This document shows, one piece after another, positions 21,032 to 28,815 of a stretch of DNA of 49,981 bases. Each line of letters opens with the position of its first letter. Positions within the stretch are counted from its first letter, which is position 1. The notes beneath the pieces are model-generated. The model saw only the letters and a program-made list of their open reading frames with translations. It was not told where the DNA came from and did no database searches. The DNA is from Sphingobium soli (GTDB lineage: Bacteria > Pseudomonadota > Alphaproteobacteria > Sphingomonadales > Sphingomonadaceae), in NCBI RefSeq assembly GCF_020782245.1, contig NZ_JAJGNP010000021.1, positions 1 through 49,981 on the forward strand, written 5' to 3'. The position numbers were made by a program, and so were the translations under genes.

Positions 21032-22746
21032 AGCACGCCCTCTTGCTCGACGCCGACCGCACCATCGCCACGCGCGACTGGAACGACGGCATCATCGTCG
21101 ACAACTTTGCTGGCGGCGGCGGCGCGTCGACCGGGATCGAGCGCGCCCTGCGCCGGCAGGTCGATGTCGCCGTCAACCATGACCCCGAAGCCGTCGCCAT
21201 GCATGCGGCGAACCATCCGGCGACGCGGCACCTGTGCCAGAGCGTCTGGGCGGTGGACCCGCTGGAGGCCGTTACCTTCGCCAACGACAATGGCGAAATG
21301 CGGCCGCGCCCCGTGCGCCTCGCCTGGTTCTCCCCCGACTGCAAGCATTTCAGCAAGGCGAAGGGCGGCAAGCCGGTTGAAAAGAACATCCGCGATCTCG
21401 CTTGGGTCGTGCATCACTGGATCGATCGTCTCGGGCCGATGCTGCGCCCCGCGATCATCATGCTGGAAAATGTCGAGGAATTCCGCACCTGGGGGCCGCT
21501 GGCCGAAGACGGCCGACCCTGCCCGAAGGCGAAGGGCAAGACCTTCAATCAGTGGGTCGCCAAGCTGCGCCGCGCCGGCTACCGGGTCCAGTGGAAGGAA
21601 CTGCGCGCCTGCGACTATGGCGCGCCCACCTCGCGCAAGCGCCTGTTTCTGATCGCCCGCTGCGACGGTCAGCCGATCGTCTGGCCCAGGGCGACCCATG
21701 GCAAGCCCGGCCTGCCGGCGGTCACCAGCGGCCAGATGCTGCCATGGCGCACGGCGGCCGAAATCATCGACTGGTCCATTCCCTGCCCATCGATCTTCGA
21801 ACGGGCCCGGCCGCTGAAGGACGCCACGTGCCGCCGCATCGCCGCCGGCATCATGCGCTACGTCATCAACGCAACGCATCCCTTCATCGTCCCGGTCTGC
21901 AACAGCGGATGGAACGCGACGCGAACCTGGTCCGCCGACGAACCGCTGCGCACCATCACCACGGCGAAGGGTGGCGAATATGCGGTAGTGACGCCCTATT
22001 TCGTCCCTTTGACGCATCAGGGCGACGATCGCACTTATGCGCCCGGCGAGCCGATCCCCACGATCACCGGAGCGAACCGCGGCGAAATCGCGCTGGTCGC
22101 ACCCCACGTCATGACCATGCGCAACAGCGGCAAGCCCCATACCGGCGCGGCCGAACCGACCCACACCATCACGGCGGGCGGCGCGCATCAATATCTGGTC
22201 GCCGCCTTCATGGCGCAGCACAATGGAGGCGTTATCGGCCGCGCGGCCGATGCGCCGCTTTCGACCATCGTCCATCGCGGCACCCAGCAGCAGCTGGTGG
22301 CCAGCCATCTGGTCAAGCTCCAGAATAATCAGGACGGCAAGCCCGTCGACGCGCCGATCGACACGGTCATGGCCGGCGGCCTGCACCATGGCGAGGTCCG
22401 CGCCTTCCTGGTCAAATATTACGGCAATGAGGCTGACGGGCACGGCATGACCGGCCCGTTGGGCGCGGTGACGACGAAAGACCGGTTCGGCTTGGTGATC
22501 GTCACGATCGCGGGCGAGGATTATGTCATCGTCGACATCGGCATGCGCATGCTCACCCCGCGCGAACTGTTCAACGCCCAGGGCTTCCCGCCAAATTACA
22601 TTATCGATCTGACCATCGACGGCCGCGCCCTGACCAAGACGGCACAGGTCCGCATGTGCGGCAACAGCGTCAGCCCCGTCATGTCCGAAGCGCTGGCCCG
22701 GGCGAACGTCGCCAACGACGACGAAGCCGAGAGGATCGCGGCATGA
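21028..22746 (+). CDS. DNA cytosine-C5 methyltransferase with six internal repeats
   Basis: 572 residues, ATG 21028. Motif I DNFAGGGGASTGIE (25-38), catalytic loop FSPDC with Cys105 (the usual PPC is SPDC here), motif VI ENVEEF (147-152), motif VIII TSRKRLFLIA (201-210), and C-terminal motifs LTPRELFNAQGFP and MCGNSVSP. Between motifs VIII and IX, about residues 300-485, lie six copies of a ~34-residue unit with core [E/A/G]P-x-x-T-[I/V] (305, 341, 376, 409, 442, 476), which enlarge the target-recognition region. No partner nuclease is visible. It probably protects phage DNA from restriction, and is under CI control with the integrase. Confidence 0.93.
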   Translation: MKHALLLDADRTIATRDWNDGIIVDNFAGGGGASTGIERALRRQVDVAVNHDPEAVAMHAANHPATRHLCQSVWAVDPLEAVTFANDNGEMRPRPVRLAWFSPDCKHFSKAKGGKPVEKNIRDLAWVVHHWIDRLGPMLRPAIIMLENVEEFRTWGPLAEDGRPCPKAKGKTFNQWVAKLRRAGYRVQWKELRACDYGAPTSRKRLFLIARCDGQPIVWPRATHGKPGLPAVTSGQMLPWRTAAEIIDWSIPCPSIFERARPLKDATCRRIAAGIMRYVINATHPFIVPVCNSGWNATRTWSADEPLRTITTAKGGEYAVVTPYFVPLTHQGDDRTYAPGEPIPTITGANRGEIALVAPHVMTMRNSGKPHTGAAEPTHTITAGGAHQYLVAAFMAQHNGGVIGRAADAPLSTIVHRGTQQQLVASHLVKLQNNQDGKPVDAPIDTVMAGGLHHGEVRAFLVKYYGNEADGHGMTGPLGAVTTKDRFGLVIVTIAGEDYVIVDIGMRMLTPRELFNAQGFPPNYIIDLTIDGRALTKTAQVRMCGNSVSPVMSEALARANVANDDEAERIAA

Positions 22747-23051
22747 AGGCATGCAACTTCCCCGGCGCCCGCAGGATCGGCGCACCGCGCGATTGGAACG
22801 CGCAGCTTGATGGAGAGGTCGGAACGATCTTCGTGACGGATGTGGTCGACACCTTGTCCGGCATGAACATCATGTATTCGGTCTATCAGCCGACGGCCGA
22901 GGATCTGGCAGCGCTAAATGCAGGCGGAGCGATCCGCTTGGGCATCATGGGCCGCAGCCATCCGGTCTTCCAGCTTTGCGTGCTGAACCCACCCGCTTGC
23001 GAGCAGGCAGGGCTGGAACCGATGTGGGACTTGGGGGAGCCGATCGGATGA
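22743..23051 (+). CDS. Conserved unknown phage protein (paralogue on both arms)
   Basis: 102 residues, ATG 22743 coupled to the methyltransferase stop. Strongly similar to the right prophage gene at 26764-27006 (both KAC-FPGAR-IGAP--WNA-LDG-VGTIFV), except that this copy has about 22 additional residues (HPVFQLCVLNPP..) before the shared WDLGEP end. No known domain. Present at the mirrored place in each prophage, three genes from the integrase. Confidence 0.75.
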   Translation: MKACNFPGARRIGAPRDWNAQLDGEVGTIFVTDVVDTLSGMNIMYSVYQPTAEDLAALNAGGAIRLGIMGRSHPVFQLCVLNPPACEQAGLEPMWDLGEPIG

Positions 23052-23557
23052 CCGGCCTCGATCGCTACGCAACGCTCGCACGCGAAGCCGCCGCCGCCGT
23101 GGAACGCCGCCAGGCGCAATATCCGGCGCTGGTCGAACGCGGCAAGCTTTCGGCCGATCAGGCCGACGCGGAAGTCCGCGTCTGGCGCGCCATAGCGGCG
23201 GAATGGCGCTGGGTCGTGACGCTGGAGCGGATCGACGCCCCGCCGGCGACGCTGGACGAAAAGGTTGCGGCATTGGAGGAAAGTGCCCGCCGCGCCGAAC
23301 GCGCCATGCGCCGCGCCTTTGCGCAGTCCGACACTGGCGTGCGCGAGGCATGGCAACAGGACATGCCCGTCGCCGCGATCCTCGATCGCTATGGTGACGC
23401 GGCCGCACCCTTCGTCGAGGCATGGGATCGCTACTGGACCATGGCCGACCTTCGCGACTGGTATCGCCGCGATCTGCCGGGCAGCGACCGCCCCGGCATC
23501 GCCCACTATGTCGATGCGCATGTCCGCGCGACGCGGCTGCAAAGGGCGGCGGCATGA
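23048..23557 (+). CDS. Unknown phage protein
   Basis: 169 residues, ATG 23048 overlapping the previous stop by 4 bases. Helix-rich and charged: REAAAAVERRQAQYPALVERGKL opens it, LEESARRAERAMRRAF lies centrally, and YWTMADLRDWYRRDLPG near the end. No recognised family and no right-prophage counterpart. A longer frame beginning at 22976 is rejected because it would overlap the preceding gene. Confidence 0.65.
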   Translation: MTGLDRYATLAREAAAAVERRQAQYPALVERGKLSADQADAEVRVWRAIAAEWRWVVTLERIDAPPATLDEKVAALEESARRAERAMRRAFAQSDTGVREAWQQDMPVAAILDRYGDAAAPFVEAWDRYWTMADLRDWYRRDLPGSDRPGIAHYVDAHVRATRLQRAAA

Positions 23558-23781
23558 CCGCGCACGCCATGCCCCGCCGCCGGCAGCGCGCAAAGGCCGA
23601 CTATCCCGGCAAGGTGGCGATTCGCCATGCCAGGGAAGCGGCCGAGGCCATGGGTATCAACCCCGGCGGGCTTGAGATATGCCCGGACGGCACGATCCGC
23701 ATTTTCGACCGCGCGACGATTCCGACCGCCGCGCCCAAGGATGAGTTTGAGGAATGGCTGCAAAGCGGCAAATTGGGGTAG
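23554..23781 (+). CDS. Unknown small basic phage protein
   Basis: 75 residues, ATG 23554 coupled by ATGA; its 3' end overlaps the integrase start by 28 bases. Basic N-terminus (MPRRRQRAKADYPGK) then a compact segment GLEICPDGTIRIFD. Genes with this ICPDG-IRI pattern often sit just before integrases in similar phages, where a directionality or accessory role has been suggested; no proof here. Confidence 0.65.
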   Translation: MTAHAMPRRRQRAKADYPGKVAIRHAREAAEAMGINPGGLEICPDGTIRIFDRATIPTAAPKDEFEEWLQSGKLG

Positions 23782-24887
23782 AGGGCGTCCACATCGTCAC
23801 GTCGCGCAAGCCGGGCAAGCCGGTGCGCCATTATATCTACGCATGGCGTGGTGGGCCGCGCATCCGCACGGTCGAGGGCGGCGAAAAGCCCACTATCACC
23901 CAGGATGATGTGAAGGCGATCGCAGCCGCGCTGGAGGCGGCCCGGCCCGTGCCCAAGGACACGATCGGTGGCCTCGCCATGGCCTACCGCAGCAGCCCGG
24001 AATGGAAGGCGCTGGAGGCGTCGACCCGCGACACATGGGGCAGGGCGCTCGACAAGATCGAAAAGAAGTGGACGGACGTGCCGCTGCGCCTCTGGTGCGA
24101 CCCGCGCATGGTGACGCAGGTGGTGAAATGGCGCGACGCCATGGCCGAAACGCCGCGCGCCGCCGACATCGCCGTCGCCCAGCTCGCGCGCCTGCTCGAA
24201 TTCGGCCGCCTGCGCGGCCAGCTGACCGTCAACATCGCCGCTGGCATCCCGACGCTCTACCGCAGCGCCCAGCGCGCGGAGATCATCTGGACCGATGCCG
24301 ACTTCGCCACCTGGAACAGCCATGACAAGGTCAACCAGGCGCTGCGCGACGTTGCCGCGCTGGCCGCCCACACTGGCCTGCGCCGCGCAGACCTGATCGG
24401 CCTCACCTGGGCCGAAATCGGCGACGTCGCCATCAGCCGCATTGCCCGAAAGAAGAGCCGTGGCAAACGCCGCCGCGTCGTCATGCCGATCCTGCCGACG
24501 CTCCAGCAGCTGCTGCACGATCTTAGGGCGCGCAAGCGCAAGCCGGGCGTCGAAACCGTTCTGGTCACCAGCCATGGGACGGCCTGGTCGGGCAATGGCC
24601 TCTCCGGCGCGTTCGGCAAGGCGATTCGGGAGACAGACCTGCACCACGTCGATGGCGACGGGGAAAAGCGGTGGAAGCACCTGCACGACATTCGCGGCAC
24701 CTACGCCACCAAGCTGATGACCGCGCCGGGCCTCAACCTGACCGACAAGGAAATCGGCAATCTGATGGGCTGGAGCCCCGAACAGGTCGCAGAAATTCGC
24801 GCGCACTATGTTGACGACGCGGCCATTGTCGTGGCACTGGGCGAACGTCTCGCACAGGCAGCTGTAAAACGCTCTGTAAAACGCTAG
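23754..24887 (+). CDS. int: Tyrosine integrase of left prophage
   Basis: 377 residues, ATG 23754. Catalytic set visible: Arg210 in THTGLRRADL, His311 and Arg314 in LHDIRGT, Trp340 in the second His position (MGWSP) and the nucleophile Tyr352 in RAHYVDD. The N-terminal region carries a short arm-type domain and a SAM-like core-binding domain (residues ~70-170). The last codons contain a perfect 12-bp tandem repeat that may be an arm site. It ends 27 bases before the tRNA-Gly gene. It catalyses site-specific recombination at that locus, probably with an accessory factor. Confidence 0.93.
   Translation: MAAKRQIGVEGVHIVTSRKPGKPVRHYIYAWRGGPRIRTVEGGEKPTITQDDVKAIAAALEAARPVPKDTIGGLAMAYRSSPEWKALEASTRDTWGRALDKIEKKWTDVPLRLWCDPRMVTQVVKWRDAMAETPRAADIAVAQLARLLEFGRLRGQLTVNIAAGIPTLYRSAQRAEIIWTDADFATWNSHDKVNQALRDVAALAAHTGLRRADLIGLTWAEIGDVAISRIARKKSRGKRRRVVMPILPTLQQLLHDLRARKRKPGVETVLVTSHGTAWSGNGLSGAFGKAIRETDLHHVDGDGEKRWKHLHDIRGTYATKLMTAPGLNLTDKEIGNLMGWSPEQVAEIRAHYVDDAAIVVALGERLAQAAVKRSVKR
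24862..24885. repeat. Tandem 12-bp repeat at the 3' end of int
   Basis: CTGTAAAACGCT occurs twice in perfect tandem (24862-24873, 24874-24885), within the last codons of the integrase and about 30 bases from the tRNA. Directly repeated short sites beside the crossover region are typical of integrase arm-binding sites. Confidence 0.6.
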
Positions 24888-24914
24888 ACGGCAGCGGCCC
24901 TAAGTCGTTGAAAA

Positions 24915-24988
24915 GCGGGTATAGCTCAATGGTAGAGCACTAGCCTTCCAAGCTTGTGATGCGGGTTCGATCCCCGCTACCCGCTCCA
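24915..24988 (+). tRNA. tRNA-Gly (anticodon UCC), probable attachment site
   Basis: Full cloverleaf: acceptor GCGGGTA pairing with TACCCGC (24978-24984), D arm GCTC/GAGC, anticodon loop CTTCCAA giving UCC, T arm GCGGG-TTCGATC-CCCGC, discriminator T and an encoded CCA at 24986-24988. An integrase gene ends 27 bases upstream of it and another ends 17 bases downstream, both pointing at it, so this gene is the likely attachment site for at least the right prophage and possibly both. Confidence 0.95.
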
Positions 24989-25005
24989 GCAACTCTTCTT
25001 AGAAA

Positions 25006-26241
25006 TCAGCCGTTTTTCCCGCCTTCGACCAGGCGAAGGCCATGAGTGCCTGCGGTAACGGTGCGGTAAGCGCCGGGTGCCAGCGCCTCGATCTCGCTGA
25101 TGATCTCTTCCGTCGCAGCCAAGGCAAGCCCCAGATTCGCAGGGTCGGGGATCGCATAGATGTCACTGGTGACGAAGGGGACGTGGCCGAGCATGATTTC
25201 CCCCTGGCGCCAGTTCGCTTCGCCGATGCGTCGGCGCACCAGCGTCGCCATCGATCGGCGGATCAGCTTCGGCCCGGCCTGCCTGTCTCCGGGCAAGCCC
25301 AGATGGACGCGCATCTTGTCCCAGGAATTACGAATGGTGCTGACCGGGATCCATAGATCGTCCATCGCATCCAGGAGCAGGGCGCACTGGGCGGCGATCG
25401 GGACCATTGGTTGCCGCTTATTCGTCCGTAGCCGGCGAGCCGGGTTGAGATCCAACACGCGCGCGGCGTCGTGCCACTGGTCACGTTTGATGGCCAGCAC
25501 CGTTTCGGGACGCGCCCAGCTTGCGACGGCCAGCTGGAGGTAGCGCAGCAGGTTTGTCCTGTTCGCCGCGATCATGGCGCGCTCTTTGTCGGAGCGGCCG
25601 CCTTCGGGCCGCAGGCAATAGTCGAACATCGCGGCGATCGTCTTTACGTCGGCGCGATAGGTGGGCGATCGGGCCACGTCGACCTGTTGTCGCGATTTGA
25701 ACTGCGCCTTTTGCCCCGACGTGGCGTTGATCGCGGCCGCGAGCTGCATCACGCTGCCTTCGACATGGGCGAGGGATCGTTCGCGCAGATATTTGCCTTT
25801 GCTGGTCTTGACGGGCCGTTTCAGCGCCCAGGCGCGGAATTTGTCGATCCATTGTTCGTTGATCGCAGCGCAGACCGCGCCCGCATCGGTTTCGGCCAGA
25901 TAGTCGATGACATGCGCCAGGCGATAGCGGGCGGTCTCTTCGCTCGCCTTTCCTTCCATCAGGATAAGATAGTCAGCGATCGCGTCGGCCAGGGTGGGCG
26001 ACACCTCATGTTCCCATGGCCGATGGCAATGCGGGCACATGCGGTGCCCGGTCTGGGTCAGGTAGAGGCGATCGAGTGCGATACGTCCTTGCGCAACATC
26101 GTCCGTGCCCGCGCTAGCGGATCGTTCCCGGCGTTTTTCCGAGTCGTACCAGATGATTTCGAGGTTGGCTCGGCCGGTGCGCCGGTAGAGCGCATAAGCT
26201 CCCCGCTGATAGAGCGGCTTCGAGCGCTTCGTTGCAGGCAT
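25006..26241 (-). CDS. int: Tyrosine recombinase/integrase of right prophage (divergent)
   Basis: 411 residues, ATG 26241. Catalytic residues: Arg244 (ASWARPETVLAI), Lys275 (RTNKRQP), Arg328 in PKLIRRS where the usual HxxR His is Lys325, His353 (LGHVPF) and Tyr362 (SDIYAIPD). The N-terminus holds a CPHCH-RPWEH patch (Cys69, Cys72, His73/His78) that could bind zinc. It is unlike the left prophage integrase, though both end next to the tRNA-Gly. It sits on the 3' side of the tRNA, the standard layout for integration into a tRNA 3' end. Confidence 0.88.
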   Translation of the reverse strand: MPATKRSKPLYQRGAYALYRRTGRANLEIIWYDSEKRRERSASAGTDDVAQGRIALDRLYLTQTGHRMCPHCHRPWEHEVSPTLADAIADYLILMEGKASEETARYRLAHVIDYLAETDAGAVCAAINEQWIDKFRAWALKRPVKTSKGKYLRERSLAHVEGSVMQLAAAINATSGQKAQFKSRQQVDVARSPTYRADVKTIAAMFDYCLRPEGGRSDKERAMIAANRTNLLRYLQLAVASWARPETVLAIKRDQWHDAARVLDLNPARRLRTNKRQPMVPIAAQCALLLDAMDDLWIPVSTIRNSWDKMRVHLGLPGDRQAGPKLIRRSMATLVRRRIGEANWRQGEIMLGHVPFVTSDIYAIPDPANLGLALAATEEIISEIEALAPGAYRTVTAGTHGLRLVEGGKNG

Positions 26242-26399
26242 AGGTTCCTCTGATAGTCGGCCGCGGCTTGCGTCAGCATGTCATAGGCGCCGCTTGCGAC
26301 CAGCAGGTCAAGATCGTTCGGAGACAGTTGAATGCCCTTGCCCTGCTCCAGGCGTCTGGACAGGCGGCGTAGCAGGTCGGGCGGAGTGGGGGCATTCAT
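26058..26399 (-). CDS. Unknown small phage protein overlapping int
   Basis: 113 residues, ATG 26399 sharing ATGA with the gene at 26396, which supports it. N-terminal ~50 residues look real: DLLRRLSRRLEQGKGIQLSPNDLDLLVASGAYDML. The remainder overlaps the integrase start by 184 bases in another frame and is low-complexity (Ser/Arg/Thr). It may function as a small accessory protein of the integrase module; no family recognised. The overlap means either the integrase starts later than annotated or the two genes are truly nested. Confidence 0.55.
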   Translation of the reverse strand: MNAPTPPDLLRRLSRRLEQGKGIQLSPNDLDLLVASGAYDMLTQAAADYQRNLCLQRSARSRSISGELMRSTGAPAEPTSKSSGTTRKNAGNDPLARARTMLRKDVSHSIAST

Positions 26400-26767
26400 G
26401 CTGTGACCTCAGGTATCAGTGGCGACCAGCCCGTCGGGCGCAGCCAGCGGAAGAGGGCGAAGAGTCCGGCGACCTTGCGCAGCGCATCGTCAGTGGCGGT
26501 GCCCAACGTCGCTTCCGCCTTGCAGGCGGTGGCCCAGGCGTTGCGCGCCATGGTTATGCGTTCCGGCAGCGTCCAGTCGCGCGGGCCGCGCCCCTGGCAG
26601 TCGACGTCGCCGGCAGCGCGGCCGACCATCAGGACGATGTTGGACCAGATGACATCGTCCTGATGCGCGCGGGTGGTATCGCCCTGCCCAGCGGCCGACC
26701 AAGCCGCCTTGCGGCGGGCGCGTTCGTTGCGCGCGATCTGGTGGAGCTGGGCGGGGTTCCGGGTCAT
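26396..26767 (-). CDS. Unknown phage protein
   Basis: 123 residues, ATG 26767 coupled by ATGA on both sides. Short segments LHQIARNERARRKAAW and RITMARNAWATACKAEATLG suggest a helical, basic protein. No recognised family. It belongs to the leftward integrase operon of the right prophage. Confidence 0.7.
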   Translation of the reverse strand: MTRNPAQLHQIARNERARRKAAWSAAGQGDTTRAHQDDVIWSNIVLMVGRAAGDVDCQGRGPRDWTLPERITMARNAWATACKAEATLGTATDDALRKVAGLFALFRWLRPTGWSPLIPEVTA

Positions 26768-27006
26768 AGTGGCTCGCCGAGATCCCACTGCGATCGTCCC
26801 ATGATTCCAAGCCGGATCGCGCCGCCGGCATTGAGGGCGGCGAGGTCTGCCTCGGTGGGCTGATAGACCGAGTACATGAAGTTCGTGCCCGACAGCGTGT
26901 CGATCGCGTCAGCGACGAAGATGGTGCCGACCGCGCCGTCCAGTTCGGCGTTCCAATTCGCTGGAGCCCCGATTTGACGGGCGCCGGGGAAATCGCACGC
27001 CTTCAT
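26764..27006 (-). CDS. Conserved unknown phage protein (right copy)
   Basis: 80 residues, ATG 27006. Homologue of 22743-23051, with the same opening (KAC-FPGAR-IGAP) and the same SVYQPTE-DLAALNAGGAIRLGIMGRS stretch, but missing about 22 residues so that RSQ runs directly into WDLGEP. Function unknown. It shows that the two integrase arms share this gene although the integrases differ. Confidence 0.75.
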   Translation of the reverse strand: MKACDFPGARQIGAPANWNAELDGAVGTIFVADAIDTLSGTNFMYSVYQPTEADLAALNAGGAIRLGIMGRSQWDLGEPL

Positions 27007-27060
27007 GTCGGCATTCCAACGGGCGGCAGATCATTGCTTGTCATAGGTTGAGCCTTGAAA

Positions 27061-27174
27061 TCAGCACATCAGCCGCAGCAGGGCGGCAAGGGTGGGGAAG
27101 AAGGCGATCCAGAGGACGCCCAGGGCCAGGCCGATCAGGAAGGGCATGACCGGGCTGTAGCCGGGGCGGTCCAT
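27061..27174 (-). CDS. Small membrane protein
   Basis: 37 residues, ATG 27174, one base after the preceding stop. One hydrophobic helix (VMPFLIGLALGVLWIAFF) with a short polar start. Adjacent-gene spacing supports it; function unknown. Confidence 0.6.
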   Translation of the reverse strand: MDRPGYSPVMPFLIGLALGVLWIAFFPTLAALLRLMC

Positions 27175-27175
27175 G

Positions 27176-27634
27176 TCAGGCGGCCCTAGCGGCAGTGCTT
27201 ACGCGCACGTAGCGGGGGCTGCGGTCATAGCCGGCGCCGGCATAGCCATCCTTGCGCCAGCCCAGGCGGCGCATGACGCGGACCAGATGGCTGTTGTCGG
27301 TATAGCGGGGGACGCGGCCCTGTTCGGCGGCCATGGCCAGCTGCGTCCCCAAGTCGCGCAGGGCGACTTCGTTGCAGTCGCGCAGCAGCTTGGCGGCGAA
27401 GAGGGCGATGCGCGCGGTCGCGGCGCTCATGTCGGTATAGGGCAGCAGGGCGTTGTGATCCGCCTCGACCGGGTCGACCAGTTCGTCGATCGGCGCGCGG
27501 CGCGTCAGGCCGAAGGCAGGGCCTTCGCGGGTGATGATCGCCTGATCGCCGATATGCTGGAAGATGCGCCAGCGCAGCCCTTCGAACAGGGCGATCGCGC
27601 CGGGCATGGGGAATTCGGTACGAAGCTGAAGCAT
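27176..27634 (-). CDS. Unknown phage protein, first gene of right int-side operon
   Basis: 152 residues, ATG 27634 with GGAGG seven bases upstream. Contains GAIALFEGLRWRIFQHIGDQ and a C-terminal RVMRRLGWRKDGY...SPRYVRV. No domain recognised. It starts just downstream of an ATGAGA-CAAA-TCTCAT operator, so the integrase operon of the right prophage is probably repressed by its own CI, as in the left prophage. Confidence 0.7.
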   Translation of the reverse strand: MLQLRTEFPMPGAIALFEGLRWRIFQHIGDQAIITREGPAFGLTRRAPIDELVDPVEADHNALLPYTDMSAATARIALFAAKLLRDCNEVALRDLGTQLAMAAEQGRVPRYTDNSHLVRVMRRLGWRKDGYAGAGYDRSPRYVRVSTAARAA

Positions 27635-27672
27635 GACAGGGCCTCCGTTGAATGAGCGGGGGCCTGTCTAGT

Positions 27673-27688
27673 ATGAGACAAATCTCAT
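27673..27688 (-). promoter_or_regulatory. Right prophage CI operator upstream of int-side operon
   Basis: ATGAGA-CAAA-TCTCAT, a 16-bp dyad. A -35-like TTGACA lies next to it on the minus strand, and more half-sites (AATGAGAT) lie at 27694-27710. The same site occurs at 28527-28542 in front of the CI and Cro-like genes. Confidence 0.75.
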
Positions 27689-27718
27689 TGTCAATGAGTC
27701 AATGAGATTTAGCCTATT

Positions 27719-28456
27719 TCAAATTCCGTGAAGTTCGTTGGGCGGGATGACGCGATGCATTGCGGCGACGTTGGTCTTTGCCACCTTGAACGTCATGCGC
27801 GGCTCATATTGAGTGAGGACGTAGAAGTCCGCCGTTCGCCGATCCAGGCGCTTGACCATGGCGCGCACGATCCGGTCTCCGCCATCGCCATCGGGTGCGA
27901 CCAGCTGCAAGACGACATGATCGCCGATCGCCGGATTGCGAGCCGGATCCACGAAGATCGGTTCGCCATCCATGTAGCGGGGTTCCATCGACGTACCGAC
28001 GACAAAAAGGGCGTAGACGTTCCGCTTTTCAGCGATGCCTATAGGGCGGCGCACATGGTCGATAATTTCGTCTGGCATCAATGACGTAGTTTCGACGCAG
28101 GTTCCCGGTTCGTCAAGGTCGGGGCAATAGTCTGCGCCTTCAGCGCTGCCCCAGACAGGCACGTCCATCGGATTGCTACGATGGCGATAGATCGACGAAT
28201 CGGCGTCACGCACGTTGCTTTCCGCTATTTCAGGCGGGTTGATTCCGGCGATCGCGTTGAATTCAGACATGCTGGTGCGGGCCACGCCCAGCAGCTTCAT
28301 CAGCGTGTCATGTCGTGGCGTCGAATTTTTCTTCTTGAGGTCCTGGAAGAAGCTGGAGCTGATCTTCGCTGCGCGCGCCCAAGAGGCTTCATTCATATCC
28401 TCAGGCATTACCTGCCTAAGCGCCTCATAATAATTGATTTTCGTGCCGTCTGCCAT
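27719..28456 (-). CDS. CI-type repressor with S24 peptidase-like domain (right prophage)
   Basis: 245 residues from ATG 28456 (MADGTKINYYEALRQ); no clear Shine-Dalgarno, so the start is uncertain and the mRNA may be leaderless. N-terminal HTH region (WARAAKISSSFFQDLKKK), then the S24 fold with Ser156 in VVGTSMEP and Lys202 in RAMVKRLD. The linker reads VWGSAEGADY rather than a canonical Ala-Gly site. It should bind the ATGAGATTTGTCTCAT-type operators. It is unrelated in operator specificity to the left prophage repressor, so the two prophages should not be cross-immune. Confidence 0.85.
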   Translation of the reverse strand: MADGTKINYYEALRQVMPEDMNEASWARAAKISSSFFQDLKKKNSTPRHDTLMKLLGVARTSMSEFNAIAGINPPEIAESNVRDADSSIYRHRSNPMDVPVWGSAEGADYCPDLDEPGTCVETTSLMPDEIIDHVRRPIGIAEKRNVYALFVVGTSMEPRYMDGEPIFVDPARNPAIGDHVVLQLVAPDGDGGDRIVRAMVKRLDRRTADFYVLTQYEPRMTFKVAKTNVAAMHRVIPPNELHGI

Positions 28457-28526
28457 TGCGTGCGGAAAATCGCATAGCGGCAATGAGACTGCACGATGAG
28501 ATATATCCAATGCTAAGGCTTGCATG

Positions 28527-28542
28527 ATGAGATTTGTCGCAT
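28527..28542. promoter_or_regulatory. Right prophage CI operator before the Cro-like gene
   Basis: ATGAGATTTGTCGCAT, one mismatch from the dyad consensus ATGAGATTTGTCTCAT and matching the operator at 27673-27688. Weaker partial copies (ATGAGACTGCACGATG) lie at 28483-28498. It lies in the divergent interval between the CI gene and the first rightward gene. Confidence 0.75.
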
Positions 28543-28557
28543 TATGCACCTGTCCCC

Positions 28558-28812
28558 ATGACGATCCCAACCGACGAAGCACTGCTTGAGCAGATCGATG
28601 CCTTTCTGGCTGCCACTGGCATGTCGCCGACCCGTCTGGGGCTGGACGCCACCGGCGAAGGCGGCCTGATCAAGTCCATCCGCGACGGGCGATCCATCAC
28701 CCTGCGCACCGGCCGACGGCTGGTCGAGTTCATGGATAGCTATGCGGCCGGAGAGGATGCGTCACCGGAAAAGAACGCGCCGGAATCCCCCTCGATCGAA
28801 AAGGCGGCCTGA
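28558..28812 (+). CDS. Cro-like HTH protein (right prophage)
   Basis: 84 residues, ATG 28558. An HTH-type fold: IDAFLAATGMSPTRLGLDATGEGGLIKSIRDGRSITLRTGRRLVEFM, followed by a short acidic tail. It is the first gene of the rightward early operon, divergent from the CI gene, with the operator just upstream. It would be the lytic-side regulator, as Cro is in lambda. Confidence 0.75.
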   Translation: MTIPTDEALLEQIDAFLAATGMSPTRLGLDATGEGGLIKSIRDGRSITLRTGRRLVEFMDSYAAGEDASPEKNAPESPSIEKAA

Positions 28813-28815
28813 GTC

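Noticed and set aside
20950..22785. Long minus-strand open frame (611 codons) opposite the C5 methyltransferase
   Set aside because: Same GC-driven shadow effect. The plus strand shows all methyltransferase motifs.
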